Shown one piece after another: positions 20,380 to 30,117 of a stretch of 64,000 bases of DNA. Made by a program: the position numbers and the translations under genes. Each line of letters begins with the position of its first letter. The first letter of the stretch is position 1. The DNA is from Leisingera aquaemixtae (lineage in GTDB: Bacteria > Pseudomonadota > Alphaproteobacteria > Rhodobacterales > Rhodobacteraceae), in contig NZ_JAHVJQ010000001.1 in assembly GCF_019801145.1 (NCBI RefSeq), positions 620,001-684,000 on the forward strand. Reading direction: 5' to 3'. The notes below the pieces were generated by a model. It saw only the letters and a list, made by a program, of their open reading frames with translations. It was not told the origin of the DNA and searched no databases.

Positions 20380-20981
20380 GCCGCGGTCCTCCGCTGAAAT
20401 GCCTGGCGGCTCAGATGGTACTGGGCGGAGATGAACTCCTCGGCCCGGGTGATCCAGCCGCCCTTGGCGCCGCCGCGGGTGCGGGCGTATTTGCGGCTGG
20501 CCGCGCGGCGGTCCGCGAGGCGGAAGTAATAGTTGCGGCGGGCAATCCCATAAGCGTCGCGCAAGGCGCCTGCATCCACCGCTGCGGCCTGATGCGCGGC
20601 GCCGGCGGTCTGCGGGCCGATGGCGCCGTCCACCGCAACACCAAATCCCATTTCCTTCAGCAGCCGCTGCAGGATTCGCACCGCATTGCTGCCCGCGTTC
20701 ACATACATGTCGAAGACTGACGCCTGCAGGCATGCGGGAAGGCGGCCGATGCCGGGAGCCTCGAAGTAGTGGCGGACGAAAAGGTCCGTTGCCTGTGCCC
20801 GGCTCAGCGCCTTCACATCCGCAACACCGACCTGCCCGTCGCCGGTCAGGTCTAGCCCCAGCCGCCGCAGGGTGCCGATGGTTACCCCGTATTTGGTGGC
20901 GCCGCCCGGGTCATCCGGATCATTCACAAAGCCGCCTTCGCGTGCCACGATCTGTTCCGCAATTTCCGTTACTGTCTGCAT
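20370..20981 (-). CDS. Endolysin, glycoside hydrolase family 108
   Basis: 203 residues. The N-terminal GH108 muramidase motif REGGFVNDPDDPGGATKYGV places the catalytic glutamate at Glu15. The C-terminal part has FGVAVDGAIGPQT, typical of the PG_binding_3 module. There is no signal peptide, so release to the wall would need the holin encoded next. Together they form a phage-type lysis pair, most likely serving gene transfer agent release (inference from family and clade). No other phage structural genes are in the window. Confidence 0.87.
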   Translation of the reverse strand: MQTVTEIAEQIVAREGGFVNDPDDPGGATKYGVTIGTLRRLGLDLTGDGQVGVADVKALSRAQATDLFVRHYFEAPGIGRLPACLQASVFDMYVNAGSNAVRILQRLLKEMGFGVAVDGAIGPQTAGAAHQAAAVDAGALRDAYGIARRNYYFRLADRRAASRKYARTRGGAKGGWITRAEEFISAQYHLSRQAFQRRTAAWG

Positions 20982-21154
20982 ATCACCTCACCACTTCCAA
21001 CTAAAACAGGATGCCGCAAAGGCGCTAATATCCCCTGACACCACCGTGCGCCGGGTGCGCAACACCCTGGTTCTGTGTGCTGGTGAGCCCCGAGGCGATG
21101 AGCCCGGCAGGACGCCAGCCCTGCGGGACTATCTGCATTAAGTCGTGAAAGAGA

Positions 21155-21598
21155 TCAGGTCTCGGGTTCCTGATAAACCCCCTGCTCCTTCAGCGCGTCC
21201 ATGACTTCTTTGGGCATATAAGTTTCGTCATGTTTTGCCAGGATTTCAGTGGCTTCGAACACACCGTTTACGTAGCTACCGGTGCCGACCATGCCCTGGT
21301 TCTCTTCGAACAGGTCGGGCAGAACGCCGGTATAGGCCACCTGCACCGTGGCGCCGCCGTCGGTGACGGCAAAGCGCACGGTCTCGCCCTGGCCGCGCTC
21401 CAGCGAGCCTTCGGCCACCAGCCCGCCGATGCGGAACACCTCGGACGGTTTCGGCGGAGCCTCGGCCACCTGGCTGGGCGAGCGGAAATAGTTGATCCCG
21501 TCCCGCATGGCATAGCCGATCAGGGCGGTGGCTACGATCAGGGCCACCGCGGCTACCGCGATGACCTGGATACGGCGCTGTTTCTTCAGGTTCTTCAT
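21155..21598 (-). CDS. ccmE: Periplasmic haem chaperone CcmE
   Basis: 147 residues: a basic N-terminus, a membrane anchor (about residues 10-30) and a beta-barrel OB domain. The haem-attaching histidine is His123 in LAKHDETYMPKE, with Tyr127 four residues on. CcmE carries haem from CcmC to CcmF. The ccmF gene follows only after the endolysin and holin genes, 173 bp plus two genes downstream. argC ends 40 bp upstream. Confidence 0.95.
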   Translation of the reverse strand: MKNLKKQRRIQVIAVAAVALIVATALIGYAMRDGINYFRSPSQVAEAPPKPSEVFRIGGLVAEGSLERGQGETVRFAVTDGGATVQVAYTGVLPDLFEENQGMVGTGSYVNGVFEATEILAKHDETYMPKEVMDALKEQGVYQEPET

Positions 21599-21637
21599 GG
21601 TGTCCTCATATCAGGCCCAGGCCAGCGCCGCCCCCGT

Positions 21638-22666
21638 TTACGGGAACAGCGGCGCCATCATCAGGCCCTCGGTTTCTTCCTCACCTAACATCAGGTTGGC
21701 GTTCTGCAAGGCCTGGCCGCTGCTTCCTTTTGTCAGGTTATCCAATGCCGCAAAGACGATGGCGCGGCCTTCGATCCGGTCCTGCGCGACGCCGATATGG
21801 CAGAAGTTGGAGCCGCGCACGTGATGGGTCGAGGGCGCCTCGCCAAAGGGCAGCAGCTCGATGAAGGGCTCATCGGCATAGGCCTTGGCAAAGGTGTCAT
21901 GAATCGCCCTTGCATCGCCCTTCACATAGACGGTCGCCAGGATGCCGCGGTTGGCGGGCAGCAGGTGCGGGGTGAACTGCACCTTGACCGGCCGGCCTGC
22001 GAGTTTGCTGAACTCCTGGTCGAATTCGCCCAGGTGCCGGTGGGTGCCGCCGATGGCATAAGCGTTGTAGCCCTCGCTCAGCTCCGCATGCAGCAGGTTT
22101 TCCTTGAGCGACCGGCCGGCGCCGGAGACGGCGCATTTCAGGTCCAGGATGATCTCGTCCAGGTCGATGACGCCAGCCGCGATCAGCGGCCGCAGGGCAA
22201 ACTGGCCCGTGGCGGCGTTGCAGCCGGTGCCGGCAACCAGGCGCGCGGCCTTGATCTCTTCCCGGTAGAACTCGGTCAGGCCATAGACGGCCTCTTCCTG
22301 CTGCTCCAGCGCGGCGTGCTTGTTGCCGTACCACTTCTCGTACTCCGCCGGGTCGCGCAGCCGGAAGTCCGCCGACAGGTCAACGACCTTCAGGTTTTTG
22401 GGCAGCGCCGCGATCACTTCCTGGCTGGTCTTGTGCGGCAGCGCGCAGAAGCAGAGGTCGATACCCGCAAAGTCGATCTCGTCGATCTTGCACAGCACCG
22501 GCAGCTCCATGTGGCGCAGGTGCGGGAAAACTTCGGCCATGGTCATGCCGGCCTTGCGGTCGGCGGACAGCGCCGCGATGTCGATGTTCGGATGCTGGGC
22601 GATCAGCCGCACCAGTTCGGCGCCGGTGTAGCCGGAAGCGCCAAGAATAGCCACTTTATGGGTCAT
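21638..22666 (-). CDS. argC: N-acetyl-gamma-glutamyl-phosphate reductase
   Basis: 342 residues from the ATG at 22666; the long open frame before it is shadow of murI. NADPH-dependent third step of arginine synthesis. Rossmann motif [10 protein letters not shown] at residues 9-18 and catalytic Cys149 in AGTGCNAATG are present. This is the long (type 1) form. It lies between murI and ccmE on the same strand. Confidence 0.96.
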   Translation of the reverse strand: MTHKVAILGASGYTGAELVRLIAQHPNIDIAALSADRKAGMTMAEVFPHLRHMELPVLCKIDEIDFAGIDLCFCALPHKTSQEVIAALPKNLKVVDLSADFRLRDPAEYEKWYGNKHAALEQQEEAVYGLTEFYREEIKAARLVAGTGCNAATGQFALRPLIAAGVIDLDEIILDLKCAVSGAGRSLKENLLHAELSEGYNAYAIGGTHRHLGEFDQEFSKLAGRPVKVQFTPHLLPANRGILATVYVKGDARAIHDTFAKAYADEPFIELLPFGEAPSTHHVRGSNFCHIGVAQDRIEGRAIVFAALDNLTKGSSGQALQNANLMLGEEETEGLMMAPLFP

Positions 22667-22779
22667 GTCAGACCTCGTCTTTCGATGTGATATGCCGGTT
22701 CCGCAGCCATCTGCGGAGAGAAATAGGGAAAACTGCGCCCGCGCACTTTGACCTGGAACAAGGTTCCGGACGGATGCGG

Positions 22780-23589
22780 TCAGGCTGCCTGAAAGGTGAT
22801 TTCCCGTCGGAGAAACTGGGTCGCGCGGTCGCTGACGCGGCCCGGGTTTCCGGTGGTGAAGAACCCGCCGGCGCCGTTGCCGTACATGTCCGGGTGGCGG
22901 GTCAGATAGTCCGCCAGGCTGTCGGCCACCAGGCTGCCCTGGCTGAACACCTTGACCTCCGGCCCCAGCGCCTCCTGGAAGGTCTGCTCCATCAGCGGGT
23001 AATGGGTGCAGCCGAGAATCGCGGCCTCCGGGTGCGGCATCTTGCGCTTCAGCGCATCGACGTGGGAGCGCACCAGCGCCTCGGCCAGGATCATGTCGCC
23101 GTCCTCGATCGCGTCGACGACGCCGCCGCAGGCCTGCGCCTCGACATCGACGCCGATGGCGCGGAACGCCAGTTCCCGCTGGAAGGCGCGGCTGGCGACG
23201 GTGGCCGGGGTGGCAAACAGGGCCACATGCTGCACCGCAACCTCGCGCGGCGGCGAGTTGTCGCCCCACTGCCGCTCGGTCAGCGCCTCGATCAGCGGCA
23301 CGAACACGCCCAGAACCCGCTTGCCCTGGGGCAGCCCGCCCTCCTGCATCCGGCGCAGCGCGGCGGCAGAGGCGGTGTTGCAGGCAAGGATCACCAGATC
23401 GCAGCCCTTGTCCCACATGTCCTGCACCGCGGCCTTGGTCAGCTGGTACACATCCTCGGCATCGCGCACGCCGTAAGGCGCGCGGGCGTTGTCGCCGTAA
23501 TACAGGAAATTCACATCCGGCAGCCGCTGCTGCGCGGCGTTCAGGACGGTCAGCCCGCCCAGGCCTGAATCAAAGATGCCTACAGCCAT
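22780..23589 (-). CDS. murI: Glutamate racemase
   Basis: 269 residues. It makes D-glutamate for peptidoglycan. The two catalytic cysteines are visible: Cys70 in LACNTAS and Cys194 in LGCTHYP. The N-terminal [13 protein letters not shown] is also intact. 9 bp separate it from the upstream acyltransferase gene, so the two are probably co-transcribed; argC follows after 113 bp. Confidence 0.95.
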   Translation of the reverse strand: MAVGIFDSGLGGLTVLNAAQQRLPDVNFLYYGDNARAPYGVRDAEDVYQLTKAAVQDMWDKGCDLVILACNTASAAALRRMQEGGLPQGKRVLGVFVPLIEALTERQWGDNSPPREVAVQHVALFATPATVASRAFQRELAFRAIGVDVEAQACGGVVDAIEDGDMILAEALVRSHVDALKRKMPHPEAAILGCTHYPLMEQTFQEALGPEVKVFSQGSLVADSLADYLTRHPDMYGNGAGGFFTTGNPGRVSDRATQFLRREITFQAA

Positions 23590-23598
23590 TCCGATTTC

Positions 23599-24477
23599 TC
23601 ACGCGCGGTGTTTCTCTTCGAACTCAAACCCGTAACCGTAGGATTTGAGAGGTACTGGAGAAAGCTCATACGTCGCTTTGCGCAGGAAATCCATCATTGC
23701 TTTTGTGTCTTTTGCCAGCGGCGCCAGAACGTCGCGGCCTATGGGCTCGCCGATCACCACCCGGACCGGCGTATCGACACGCTTGCGGAATTCCTGGATC
23801 AACAGCCCCATGCGCAGGGTCGCGTGCAGGTGGCTGGCGATCTGGAACAGGCGCGAGGTGTGCCCGTCAAAGAACACCGGCACCACCACCGCATCGGATT
23901 TGGCGATCATCCGGGCGGTGAAGCCGCGCCAGCCGGGGTCCATCGGGTGGCCCAGCGGGTGCGCCGCGGTGGACACCGTGCCGCCCGGGAAGATGCCGAT
24001 GGCGCCGCCCTGCGCCAGATAGCCGAGGGCGTCCTTGCGGGTCTGAAGGTTGGTCTGCACCGCCTCGCGGGTTTCGGCGAAATCTACCGGCAGGATCATC
24101 TTGTTCAGGTCTTCGGCGCGGCGGAACACCTGGTTCGCCAGGATGCGGAAATCGCCGCGGGTCTCGGCCAGGATATGCCCCATCATCAGCCCGTCGAGGA
24201 TGCCGTAGGGGTGGTTGGCGATCAGGATGACCGGCTTGTCCCGCGGGATATTGCTCAGCGCGCCGCCGGCCACGTCCAGCGTCAGCCCGTAGCGCTCTGC
24301 CATGACCGACCAGAAGCTGCGGCCTGCTGCCACCTCCTGCTCATAGCCTGCGGCGCGGCGGATCAGCTTCAGCCGCCCGGTGGAGTTCTCCATCAGCCGG
24401 ATCACCGCGCGGCCTGCGCGGGTGGAGGCCGAATGGGCATAGGAAATATCACGGGCGAGGCGGTGGTGCGCGTGCAT
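23599..24477 (-). CDS. Lysophospholipid acyltransferase family protein
   Basis: 292 residues. It has the PlsC-type acyltransferase core: IANHPYGILDG as motif I (His and Asp separated by five residues rather than the usual four), a mid-region ending MILPVDF, and GIFPGGTVS in place of FPEG. The NHPxG form occurs in the subgroup related to OlsB/hemolysin-type acyltransferases. The probable role is membrane lipid acylation at the inner membrane; the acceptor is unknown. It lies directly upstream of murI. Confidence 0.75.
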   Translation of the reverse strand: MHAHHRLARDISYAHSASTRAGRAVIRLMENSTGRLKLIRRAAGYEQEVAAGRSFWSVMAERYGLTLDVAGGALSNIPRDKPVILIANHPYGILDGLMMGHILAETRGDFRILANQVFRRAEDLNKMILPVDFAETREAVQTNLQTRKDALGYLAQGGAIGIFPGGTVSTAAHPLGHPMDPGWRGFTARMIAKSDAVVVPVFFDGHTSRLFQIASHLHATLRMGLLIQEFRKRVDTPVRVVIGEPIGRDVLAPLAKDTKAMMDFLRKATYELSPVPLKSYGYGFEFEEKHRA

Positions 24478-24540
24478 CTTGAGGGGAGGCTCCGTCTGGC
24501 ATTCACCGGCGGTATAAGGCCGGGAGCGCAGTGTGCAAGA

Positions 24541-24591
24541 CGGCTGTAACAGCCGCGTGACAGGCCGGTTCCCGGCAGCCGGCCGGCCTGT
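24541..24591. other. Two inverted repeats between acyltransferase and cupin genes
   Basis: CGGCTGT-A-ACAGCCG (24541-24555) is a perfect palindrome. ACAGGCCGG...CCGGCCTGT (24560-24591) follows. They may terminate the cupin transcript (minus strand), but no T-run follows either stem, so this is uncertain. Confidence 0.4.
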
Positions 24592-24600
24592 TCTGGCAGT

Positions 24601-25194
24601 TCAGGCTGCGGCAGTCCGCTTGCCGCCCATCAGCGGCAGGCCCGCCAGCCCGGCCCCGCGCCACAGGACATAGGTCAGGATCGGCTGCGCGCCGGTATTC
24701 ATCGCATGCGGCTGCCAGCCGCCGTGAAGGCGCGTGCCGCTGGCGCCCAGCCAGCTTTCATCCTCTTCGGTCAGGAACTGCGCGCCGCCGCCCAGCACCA
24801 CGTACAGTTCCTCGGCCTCGTGGCTGTGCCAGTCGTATTTCAGCCCGGCGCCCCAATAGGCGATATAGCCGCGCAGCTGGGTGGTGCGGAAATGGCCGGT
24901 TGGTCCGAACAGCTCGAAATAGCCGTAGTTCTGCAGGAAATGCGCCCCCACCTCTGCCTCGGTGTAGGTCTGCGTCCAATGCGCCTGGCCCGCTGCGCAG
25001 CGCAGCGCGTCGATCAGGGGCTGGGTCTCGGCCGTGCCCGGCTGGCTGAACCCCGCCACCTGGTCTTGCGCAGGCATCGCCGCGGGTGCCAGCGCGGCGG
25101 GCTCCAGATCGCTGGGCCAGGGCGCGAACTCCTGCAAGGCGGGCAGTTTTGTGTGCAGGTTGCGGGCAGCCTGCAAGGCCTGTGAGAGGGACAT
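24601..25194 (-). CDS. DMSP lyase family cupin (DddL/DddQ/DddW-like)
   Basis: 197 residues from the ATG at 25194, chosen because AAAGGAG precedes it at good spacing. The C-terminal cupin has motif 1 [18 protein letters not shown] with the metal-binding HxH and Glu, and motif 2 GWQPHAMNT with the third His. The dense aromatic region [12 protein letters not shown] before it is typical of the dimethylsulfoniopropionate lyase cupin family. Such enzymes cleave DMSP to acrylate and dimethyl sulfide, but the family also holds members without that activity. No acrylate-use genes (acuI, dddA) lie beside it, so the substrate remains unproven. Confidence 0.75.
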   Translation of the reverse strand: MSLSQALQAARNLHTKLPALQEFAPWPSDLEPAALAPAAMPAQDQVAGFSQPGTAETQPLIDALRCAAGQAHWTQTYTEAEVGAHFLQNYGYFELFGPTGHFRTTQLRGYIAYWGAGLKYDWHSHEAEELYVVLGGGAQFLTEEDESWLGASGTRLHGGWQPHAMNTGAQPILTYVLWRGAGLAGLPLMGGKRTAAA

Positions 25195-25485
25195 CGGGCG
25201 GCTCCTTTCCGGTGCAGCAAGAACATGCAATCCGGGCAGAGCCTAGCGGCGGCGCGCCAAAGCGCGCGCCGCAATCGCTGAAAAATGCGCTGAAAACGAC
25301 CGCTGCAGCAGAAATCTGCAGACTGCGGCGCAAAATGCCGGCCGCCGCACCCCGGCCGGCCAGAAGCAGCGGAACGGCAAACGCCGCGCGTCAGCGCGGC
25401 GCCGGGCCCAACTGTCTTGGGCCTTTCTTCGAAAGGATCAAGGCGGGCGGGAGTGCCCGCCCTGCCCCGGTATTACTCTGCAGTG

Positions 25486-28400
25486 TTACTCTGCGGCCTG
25501 CTTGACCGGCACGCCGCCCTGGCGCAGTGCGGCCAGCAGCTCCTCGCGGCGCTTGGCGGCCTTCTGCTCGTTGGCCAGCTTGACCGGGCCGAAGCCGCGG
25601 ATCTGCAGCGGCAGCTCTGCCAGCGCCATCAGCGGCTCCATGATCGCCGGGCTGGCCTTGGGCAGCCACTCCTGCATGTCGGCCTCATACTGCTTGATCA
25701 GCGCGCGCTCCATCTTGCGCTCGTCGGTGTAGCCGAAGACATCCAGCGGCGTGCCGCGCAGGGACTTCAGCTTGGCCAGCAGGCGGAACCACCGCTCCAT
25801 GCCCGCGCCGAATTTGCGCTTCTTCGGGCGGCCGTCAGGGTCGGTGCCTGTCATCATCGGCGGCGCCAGGTGGTACGAAAGCTTGAGGTCGCCCTCGAAC
25901 TCCGCCTCCGCCTTGGCGCGGCTGTCGAGCAGCAGCCGGGCTACTTCGTATTCGTCCTTGTAAGCCAGGAGCTTATGGTAGCCTTTTGCCACGGCCTCCT
26001 TCAGCGCGGGATCGCTGATGCCGTCCAACAGCTTGCCATAGCGCTTGGCCAGGCCCTTGCCCTGGTAGGCGACCAGGTGATCGGCGCGGAAGGCGATTTT
26101 TTCCTCCAGCGTCTTCGGCGCTGCCGCGGCCTTGGGCTGGATCAGCCTGGCGGCCTCTTCCGGGTGCAGCACCGCCCAGCGGCCGATGTCGAAGGCGCGC
26201 TTGTTGCGTTCCACCGCGGCGCCGTTCATCTCGATTGCCTGTTCGATCGCCTCGTGGCTGACCGGGACCAGCCCCTTCTGCCAGGCGCCGCCGAACACCA
26301 TCATGTTCGAGAAGATCGAGTCGCCCATGGTGGCGCGGGCCAGCTCGGACGCATCGAACAGGTCCAGCCGGTCGCGCAGACGCGCCTGCAGCGCCACTTC
26401 CAGACGGTCGACCGGCACCTTGAACTCGGTGTTCTTGGTGAATTCGCCGGTGATGATCTCATGGCTGTTCACAACCGCGCCGGTTTGGCCGGAGGTGGTC
26501 AGGCCCAGGGTCTTGGCGCCGGCGCTGACCACCAGGTCGCCGCCGATCAGCGCATGCGCCTCGCCTGTGGCGACGCGGATCGCCGAGATGTCCTCGGGGT
26601 TGTTGGCAATCCGGCAGTGGATATGCACCGCGCCGCCCTTCTGGGCGAGGCCGGCCATTTCCATCAGCCCGGCGCCCTTGCCGTCGATCTGCGCCGCTTG
26701 CGCCAGCACCGCGCCGATGGTCACCACGCCGGTGCCGCCGACGCCGGTGATCACCACATTGTGGGTGCCGCTGATCTCCGGCAGCACCGGTTTGGGCAGA
26801 TGCGGCAGGTCGATGTCGGCGGTTGCTTCCTTGCGGATCTTGGCGCCTTCGACGGTCACGAAGGACGGGCAGAAGCCGTTGAGGCAGGAGAAGTCCTTGT
26901 TGCAGGACGACTGGTCGATGGCGCGCTTGCGCCCCAGTTCGGTGTCCTTGGGCACGATGGAGACGCAGTTCGACTGCACCCCGCAATCGCCGCAGCCCTC
27001 GCAGACGTCGGTGTTGATGAACACCCGCTGGTCCGGATCCGGGAACTGGCCTTTCTTGCGGCGGCGGCGCTTCTCGGCGGCGCAGGTCTGGATGTAGATG
27101 ATGGCGGAGACGCCTTCGACCTGTTCGAACTCGCGCTGGATCTTAATCATCTCGGCGCGTTCGTGCATCCGCATGCCGGCCGGGAACAGGGCGGCGTCCA
27201 CGTCCTCCTTCTCGTCATAGACCACGGCCATGGTCTTGACGCCCATCGCCTTCAGCTCATGCGCGATCTGCTGCGCGGTAAGGCCGCCCTCGGCCTGCTG
27301 GCCGCCGGTCATCGCCACCGCGTCATTGTAGAGGATCTTGTAGGTGATGTTGGTGCCCTCGGCGAGCGCCGCGCGGATCGCCTGCACGCCGGAGTGGTTG
27401 TAGGTGCCGTCGCCCAGGTTCTGGAACACATGCTTGCGCTTGGAGAACGGTGCCTCGCCGACCCAGTTGACGCCCTCGCCGCCCATATGGGTGAAGCCGG
27501 TGGTCTCGCGGTCCATCCACTGCACCATGAAATGGCAGCCGATGCCGGCATAGGCGCGGGAGCCGTCCGGCAGGCGGGTGGAGGAATTGTGCGGGCAGCC
27601 GGAGCAGAAATACGGCAGGCGGGTGGCGATTTCCTCGGCGTTGTCGGCGCGGCGGGCTTCGCCGAGCGCCTCCATCCCGGCGCGGATCGCCTCGGTCTCG
27701 CGGCCCTCCTCGATCAGGATTTCGCCCAGCTTCTCGGCGATCATGATCGGGTCCAGCGCATAGCGGGTCGGGAACAGCTCCTCGCGGTGCATGCTGCCGG
27801 CGCCGCCCTTGTACCAGCCATAGACGCGGCGGCCCTGGCGGTCGTCAAAGATCGCTTCCTTGATCTGGATCTCGATCAGCTTGCGCTTTTCCTCGACCAC
27901 GACGATCAGGTCCAGGTCCTGGGCCCAGTCGTGGAAGCCCTTCATGTCCATCGGCCAGGTCTGGCCCACCTTGTAGGTGGTGATGCCCAGACGCTCGGCC
28001 ATGGTCTCGTCGATGTTCAACAGCTTCAGCGCGTGCACCAGGTCGAGCCAGTTCTTGCCCGCGGCGACAAAACCGATCTTGGCGCCGGGCTTGCCCCACA
28101 TGCGCTTGTCCATCTTGTTGGCATGGCTGAACGCCTCTGCCGCAAAGCGCTTGTAGTCGATGATGCGGTTTTCCTGGCGGAAGCGGTCGTCATCCAGGCG
28201 GATGTTCAGACCGTCGGCCGGCATGTCGAATTCCGGGGTGACCAGCTGCATGCGTTCGGGGCGGGCATCGACAACCGAGGTCACCTCGATGGTGTCCTTC
28301 ATGGTCTTGAGGCCGACCCAGAGGCCGGAGAACCGGCTGAGCGCATAGCCGTAGATGCCGTAGTCCAGGATCTCCTGCACGCCGGCCGGGCTGACGATCG

Positions 28401-28905
28401 GCAGGTAGCAGTCCAACAGCGACCATTCCGACTGGTGCAGCACGGTGGAGCTTTCGCCGGTGTGGTCATCGCCCATCGCCAGCAGCACACCGCCGTGCTT
28501 GGAGGAGCCGGCCATGTTGGCATGGCGGATCGCGTCACCGGAGCGGTCGACGCCCGGACCCTTGCCGTACCACAGGCCGAAAACGCCGTCGTATTTGCCT
28601 TCGCCGCGGACCTCGGCCTGCTGCGCGCCCCAGAGCGCGGTGACGGCCAGATCCTCGTTCAACCCGTACTGAAAGGTGACGTCAGCCTCTTTCAGCTGCT
28701 TTTCGGCGCGGGACATCTGCAGGTCCACTGCCCCCAGGGGCGAACCGCGGTAACCGGTAACAAGCCCGGCGGTATTGAGACCCGCCGCCATGTCGCGGTG
28801 CTTCTGCATCAGCATCAGCCGCACCAGCGCCTGGGTGCCGTTCAGCAGAACCGGCGATTTGGTCAGGTCGTATTTGTCGTTCAGCGAGATTTTCGGCGTG
28901 CTCAT
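25486..28905 (-). CDS. Indolepyruvate ferredoxin oxidoreductase, fused alpha-beta-type
   Basis: 1139 residues, a fusion of the IorA-like and IorB-like parts found in aerobic proteobacteria. The N-terminal half holds pyrimidine- and TPP-binding regions (TGYRGSPLGAVD; GIGCHFMV with GEGVNWVG). A ferredoxin-like cluster-binding segment around residues 635-680 has CEGCGDCGVQSNC and further cysteines. The C-terminal part has GVGGTGVVTIGAVL, as in the gamma-type 2-oxoacid oxidoreductase domain. It oxidatively decarboxylates aryl-pyruvates from aromatic amino acids to acyl-CoA. It is divergent from a LysR gene with a matching operator between them. Confidence 0.9.
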   Translation of the reverse strand: MSTPKISLNDKYDLTKSPVLLNGTQALVRLMLMQKHRDMAAGLNTAGLVTGYRGSPLGAVDLQMSRAEKQLKEADVTFQYGLNEDLAVTALWGAQQAEVRGEGKYDGVFGLWYGKGPGVDRSGDAIRHANMAGSSKHGGVLLAMGDDHTGESSTVLHQSEWSLLDCYLPIVSPAGVQEILDYGIYGYALSRFSGLWVGLKTMKDTIEVTSVVDARPERMQLVTPEFDMPADGLNIRLDDDRFRQENRIIDYKRFAAEAFSHANKMDKRMWGKPGAKIGFVAAGKNWLDLVHALKLLNIDETMAERLGITTYKVGQTWPMDMKGFHDWAQDLDLIVVVEEKRKLIEIQIKEAIFDDRQGRRVYGWYKGGAGSMHREELFPTRYALDPIMIAEKLGEILIEEGRETEAIRAGMEALGEARRADNAEEIATRLPYFCSGCPHNSSTRLPDGSRAYAGIGCHFMVQWMDRETTGFTHMGGEGVNWVGEAPFSKRKHVFQNLGDGTYNHSGVQAIRAALAEGTNITYKILYNDAVAMTGGQQAEGGLTAQQIAHELKAMGVKTMAVVYDEKEDVDAALFPAGMRMHERAEMIKIQREFEQVEGVSAIIYIQTCAAEKRRRRKKGQFPDPDQRVFINTDVCEGCGDCGVQSNCVSIVPKDTELGRKRAIDQSSCNKDFSCLNGFCPSFVTVEGAKIRKEATADIDLPHLPKPVLPEISGTHNVVITGVGGTGVVTIGAVLAQAAQIDGKGAGLMEMAGLAQKGGAVHIHCRIANNPEDISAIRVATGEAHALIGGDLVVSAGAKTLGLTTSGQTGAVVNSHEIITGEFTKNTEFKVPVDRLEVALQARLRDRLDLFDASELARATMGDSIFSNMMVFGGAWQKGLVPVSHEAIEQAIEMNGAAVERNKRAFDIGRWAVLHPEEAARLIQPKAAAAPKTLEEKIAFRADHLVAYQGKGLAKRYGKLLDGISDPALKEAVAKGYHKLLAYKDEYEVARLLLDSRAKAEAEFEGDLKLSYHLAPPMMTGTDPDGRPKKRKFGAGMERWFRLLAKLKSLRGTPLDVFGYTDERKMERALIKQYEADMQEWLPKASPAIMEPLMALAELPLQIRGFGPVKLANEQKAAKRREELLAALRQGGVPVKQAAE

Positions 28906-28953
28906 CGTGGCCTCCTCAACCGGGATTAGCTTGCACTTTCTGGCCGCAATAAT

Positions 28954-28972
28954 AGGTCATAAATGCTGACCT
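28954..28972. promoter_or_regulatory. LysR-type operator between the oxidoreductase and lysR genes
   Basis: AGGTCA-TAAATGC-TGACCT is a perfect 6-bp-arm inverted repeat. Its core TCA-N7-TGA fits the T-N11-A rule for LysR-type regulators. It lies in the 169-bp divergent gap, 48 bp from the oxidoreductase start and 102 bp from the regulator start. Confidence 0.7.
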
Positions 28973-29074
28973 GAATAGCCGCATTTTTTTCGATTTTGCT
29001 CGCTTGCGCCGCGAAAACTGATACATAACTAAGATTTCATACAGTCGGCCCCGAACGGACAGAAAGTAACGCAT

Positions 29075-29980
29075 ATGGATTGGGATAAGCTCAGAATATT
29101 TCACGCAGTGGCCGATGCGGGCAGCCTGACCCATGCGGGCGACAAGCTGAATCTGTCGCAGTCGGCGGTCAGCCGCCAGATCCGGGCGCTGGAGGAAAGC
29201 CTCAATGCGACGCTTTTCCACCGCCATGCGCGCGGACTGATTCTCACGGAGCAGGGCGAGCTGCTGTTTGACGCCACCCAATCCATGTCCGCGCGGCTGG
29301 AGGCGGCCTCTGCCCGCATCCGCGACAGCGAGGAGGAAGTGTTCGGCGAACTGCGTGTGACCACCACCGTTGGCTTTGGCACCCTGTGGCTGGCACCGCG
29401 GCTGACCAAACTGTATGAGCAGTACCCCAACCTCAAGATCGACCTGATGCTGGAGGAACGGGTGCTGGACCTGCCGATGCGCGAGGCCGATGTGGCGATC
29501 CGCATGAAGGAGCCGAGCCAGGCCGATCTGGTGCGCAAGCGGCTGATGACCGTGCGCATGGGGCTTTATGCAACACCTTCTTATCTTGAGAAGCACGGCA
29601 ACCTGGAAACCTCCGCCGACATTTCCAATCACCGTCTGATCTGCCAGAACCAGCGCTCCGCGCAGGTCGGCTCCGCTGCGGTGCTGGGCAAGAAGCTGAT
29701 GGCGCAGGACCCGGGATCGCTGCTGACGGTCAACAACTACTTCGGGGTGCTGCAGGGGGTGCTGCACAATCTGGGCATCGGCATTCTGCCTGATTATGTG
29801 ACGGAAGAGTTCCCGCAGCTGGTCGAGGTGCTGCCGGACGAGGACCAGAACGAGGTTCCGGTCTATCTGGCCTACCCCGAGGAGCTGCGCCACTCCCAGC
29901 GCGTGGGCGCCTTCCGCGACTTCGTGCAGAGCGAAATCATGGCCCACCGCAAACACATGAAGGAACTCGGCAAGCTCTGA
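29075..29980 (+). CDS. LysR-family transcriptional regulator
   Basis: 301 residues. The N-terminal winged helix-turn-helix (residues 1-60, with AGDKLNLSQSAVSRQI) is followed by a LysR substrate-binding domain with two periplasmic-binding-like lobes. Divergent placement against the indolepyruvate oxidoreductase gene, with a T-N11-A palindrome between, suggests it controls that gene and possibly itself. The ligand is unknown; an aromatic 2-oxoacid would fit. Confidence 0.9.
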   Translation: MDWDKLRIFHAVADAGSLTHAGDKLNLSQSAVSRQIRALEESLNATLFHRHARGLILTEQGELLFDATQSMSARLEAASARIRDSEEEVFGELRVTTTVGFGTLWLAPRLTKLYEQYPNLKIDLMLEERVLDLPMREADVAIRMKEPSQADLVRKRLMTVRMGLYATPSYLEKHGNLETSADISNHRLICQNQRSAQVGSAAVLGKKLMAQDPGSLLTVNNYFGVLQGVLHNLGIGILPDYVTEEFPQLVEVLPDEDQNEVPVYLAYPEELRHSQRVGAFRDFVQSEIMAHRKHMKELGKL

Positions 29981-30117
29981 GTTTTCAGCATCCTAGTGCG
30001 CAGCCCGCCGCCTTCCGGCGGCTGCGCCGCAGGCCCGGCGCGCGGCAGGAGATTGCGCACTGCGCGAGCCATGCAAAAACCGCATAGCAGCATTGATGGT
30101 CTTTTAGCGTTAATCCT

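Noticed and set aside
20982-21154. CtrA site upstream of the endolysin gene
   Set aside because: Only a single TTAA half site is present; no TTAA-N7-TTAA.
25417-28929. Very long plus-strand open frame opposite the indolepyruvate oxidoreductase gene (1170 codons)
   Set aside because: It is the antisense mirror of a strongly conserved 1139-residue enzyme; its translation is His/Leu/Gly/Arg-rich with no recognisable domain, as GC-rich shadows are.
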